Positions 62,467-64,000 of a stretch of DNA of 64,000 bases are shown here, one piece after another. The DNA lies in assembly GCF_900142215.1 (NCBI RefSeq), contig NZ_FRAC01000009.1, positions 1-64,000 of the forward strand, given 5' to 3'. A program made the position numbers and the translations under genes. Within the stretch, counting starts at the first letter, position 1. Each line of letters starts with the position of its first letter. The notes below the pieces were generated by a model, which made no database searches, was not told the origin of the DNA, and saw only the letters and a list, made by a program, of their open reading frames with translations. This DNA comes from Anaerocolumna jejuensis DSM 15929 (GTDB lineage: Bacteria > Bacillota > Clostridia > Lachnospirales > Lachnospiraceae).

Positions 62467-63345
62467 TTATAAATTGCTTGCCTGCTCTGTCCGTATGGTT
62501 CCGGTTTCCATGGCTAAAAGGTAATCTCCCCATTTGGCTGCCCACTCTCTTAACTCACCGATTTCAAGAGGAGCAGGGACCTTTGATTCCGTATGGTTTG
62601 CTATCTTTCTGGCAAGCGAACGGTACACATCTGCCTGTGCCGTATTGGGTGCGGCTTCAATGGTGGTCTTTCCCTGCAATTCGCTCTGGGTTACGGTTAC
62701 GGAGCGGGGAACATATTCAATTACCTGGGTATTGGTCTTTGCAACGAAATCATCGATTATTTCTTTGGAGTAGGGTGCATTGATGGAATTGGCAATGACA
62801 CCGCCAAGTAAGGCTCCGCCTGATCTTGAGTACTTATGTATTCCTTTGAAAAGGTTATTGGAAGCATATATGGACATGAAATCCGCAGAGGATACGGTAA
62901 ATACATGTTCCGCTATCCCTTCTCTGATTGGTACGGCGAAACCGCCGCATACAACGTCTCCGAGAACATCATAAATGACATAATCCAAATCCAGTTCTTC
63001 GAAAACCTTCTGCTGCTTAAATAATTCCACCGCAGTAATAATACCTCTTCCGGCGCATCCGACACCGGGTGCGGGGCCTCCGGCCTCCACACAGTAAATA
63101 CCGTGAAAGCCTTCGAATATGACCTCACTGGCTTTTACCGTACTCTTTTCTCTCAGCGTATCCAGTACGGTGGGTATATATTTTCCATTGCGCAAGGTAT
63201 TCGTGGAATCACTTTTCGGGTCGCAGCCAAACTGCATTACCTTATAACCCATCTCAGATAAAGCGGCAGACAGATTTGATGTCGTTGTTGATTTGCCGAT
63301 GCCTCCTTTACCATAGATTGCAATTTGTGTTGTTTTTTTCGCCAT
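62467..63345 (-). CDS. nifH: Nitrogenase iron-protein homologue (NifH-like)
   Basis: 292 residues. YGKGGIGKSTTTSNL (12-20 P-loop), FGCDPKSDST, GVGCAGRG (C97, cluster ligand, and R100) and YDVLGDVVCGGFAVP (C133, second ligand). Sequence departs from molybdenum NifH in the middle and C-terminal part (no VLGG.. tail as usual) and looks like a nitrogenase-like, non-classical group. AAAAGGATT before the ATG; own promoter; first gene of nifH-nifB-nifX. No nifD, nifK, nifE or nifN in view. Confidence 0.92.
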   Translation of the reverse strand: MAKKTTQIAIYGKGGIGKSTTTSNLSAALSEMGYKVMQFGCDPKSDSTNTLRNGKYIPTVLDTLREKSTVKASEVIFEGFHGIYCVEAGGPAPGVGCAGRGIITAVELFKQQKVFEELDLDYVIYDVLGDVVCGGFAVPIREGIAEHVFTVSSADFMSIYASNNLFKGIHKYSRSGGALLGGVIANSINAPYSKEIIDDFVAKTNTQVIEYVPRSVTVTQSELQGKTTIEAAPNTAQADVYRSLARKIANHTESKVPAPLEIGELREWAAKWGDYLLAMETGTIRTEQASNL

Positions 63346-63399
63346 AATCCTTTTCCCCTTCTATTCATTTTCGATGACTGCCTCTGATTGTTATATTAA

Positions 63400-63416
63400 C
63401 ATACTATTCATATATG
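63400..63416. promoter_or_regulatory. Candidate Rrf2 operator ahead of nifH
   Basis: Minus strand CATATATGAATAGTATG, 15 of 17 identical to the site at 60474-60490; about 25-30 bases after the -10. Confidence 0.65.
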
Positions 63417-63440
63417 TTTAATATTATTAATTTTTTTCAT

Positions 63441-63469
63441 ATAATATACTATCCGGTTTTAAATGTCAA
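63441..63469 (-). promoter_or_regulatory. Promoter of nifH
   Basis: TTGACA (63469-63464), 17 bases, TATTAT (63446-63441), the same two boxes as the rrf2 promoter. No sigma-54 -24/-12 GG-GC pattern is seen. Confidence 0.75.
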
Positions 63470-63495
63470 CTACTTAGAATAAATTTGACGAAAAA

Positions 63496-63596
63496 AAGGG
63501 CTGTCGCAAAAAGAACAATCAATACCGGATATTGTATACATAAACGAATTTATGCAAGATATCCGGTCTGAACTATCTATTTTGCAACAGTCCCTT
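63496..63596. mobile_element. MITE-like element with GGGCTGTCGCAAAA ends
   Basis: The left end GGGCTGTCGCAAAA and right end TTTTGCAACAGTCCC are inverted, and the inside folds through ACCGGATAT/ATATCCGGT. About 100 bp, no ORF. The ends resemble those of IS5/IS1182-like elements. Confidence 0.6.
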
Positions 63597-63680
63597 CTCC
63601 AATCTTACAGCACATTTTATAGCCTGAGAGAACGTAAATTCAATGCTAAGCCGAATATACAACCAAATAACCGGCTTAAC

Positions 63681-64000
63681 CTAATTACAATCCATCCATT
63701 CCTCCATACAGAAATCAAGCTCTGCTGATAATTCCTCCTGCCTGCGGTAAAGCTTATTAAGCTCCTCAAGCAGGATATGAGGAGAATTCATACTTTCTCC
63801 TATGCTGCTGATTTCTTTTTCCAGGTTTTCAATCCGGGTTTCAAGATTTTTCTTTCTTTCTGCCGTATCTTCCTTCTTTTCCTCTTTTTTTCTGCCGCAT
63901 CCCCCATGGGGTTTTACTTTTATGCTGTCTTTCTTAGCGGGAGTATCAGCAGGCTTATTTTCAGCCTGCCTGTTAAGCTTCTCTTTTATCTCCTTATAGT
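63681..64000 (-). CDS. ABC-F family ATPase, C-terminal part (runs off the right edge)
   Basis: 106 codons, from the window edge to a TAG at 63681. A charged linker (KPHGGCGRKKEEKKEDTAER) and a coiled coil (KNLETRIENLEKEIS, LLEELNKLYRRQEELSAELD) are the usual end of ABC-F translation factors such as YdiF or Uup. No ATPase domain is in view, so the call rests on this tail. Confidence 0.6.
   Translation of the reverse strand, partial: YKEIKEKLNRQAENKPADTPAKKDSIKVKPHGGCGRKKEEKKEDTAERKKNLETRIENLEKEISSIGESMNSPHILLEELNKLYRRQEELSAELDFCMEEWMDCN

Noticed and set aside
62467..63345. Light-independent protochlorophyllide reductase subunit (BchL/ChlL)
   Set aside because: NifB and NifX neighbours and the lack of pigment genes favour a nitrogenase-like role.

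Overview
The window looks like a piece of a low-to-mid GC anaerobic Firmicute, most likely a Lachnospiraceae or related Clostridia genome. The grounds are a T-box-controlled serS, a yybP-ykoY manganese riboswitch ahead of mntP, strong AGGAGG ribosome sites, bulky A/T-rich intergenic minisatellites, a DUF6774-type N-terminus on a repeat protein, and a nitrogenase-like NifH/NifB/NifX set. The species cannot be named from the sequence alone.

Positions 1-8025 form a visibly A/T-richer accessory block: the 5' end of an IS630-type transposase, a TIR domain fused to a ParA/MinD-like ATPase, a SieB-like membrane protein, an N-terminally broken GGDEF gene, an unrecognised 311-residue protein, an unrecognised membrane protein and a DUF4238 protein. 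All are on the minus strand. Three short remnants of an rlmD 3' end (at about 3421, 5728 and 6663) precede the intact rlmD (8026-9591). This suggests a stepwise insertion hotspot at the end of that rRNA methyltransferase gene, with one or two cargo genes per step.

Positions 8026-63998 are mostly ordinary chromosome: rlmD, a GH3 lipoprotein, SagB-type oxidoreductase/DUF503, threonine aldolase, a manganese module (DtxR-family regulator with a TTAGGT operator, a 26-residue membrane peptide, riboswitch-mntP), hflX, a 12-residue-repeat protein, a heterodimeric ABC exporter, T-box serS, two EamA transporters, lysC, a second-type clpP overlapping an AraC-like gene, a secreted GH87 alpha-1,3-glucanase with CARDB domains, azlCD, MATE, punA, a DUF2089/SHOCT-like/holin-like envelope operon, an orphan class I isoprenoid-synthase-like gene, and an rfbB plus MerR-methyltransferase operon with a 19-bp-spacer MerR promoter.

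The right end (60.4-63.5 kb) holds a compact Rrf2 regulator gene facing nifX-nifB-nifH without nifD, nifK, nifE or nifN. The rrf2 and nifH promoters carry nearly identical 17-bp dyads, so the regulator probably controls this reduced nitrogenase-like set. A MITE-like element and the 3' end of an ABC-F gene close the window. The two most unusual features are the rlmD 3'-end array and the nifHBX/Rrf2 unit.
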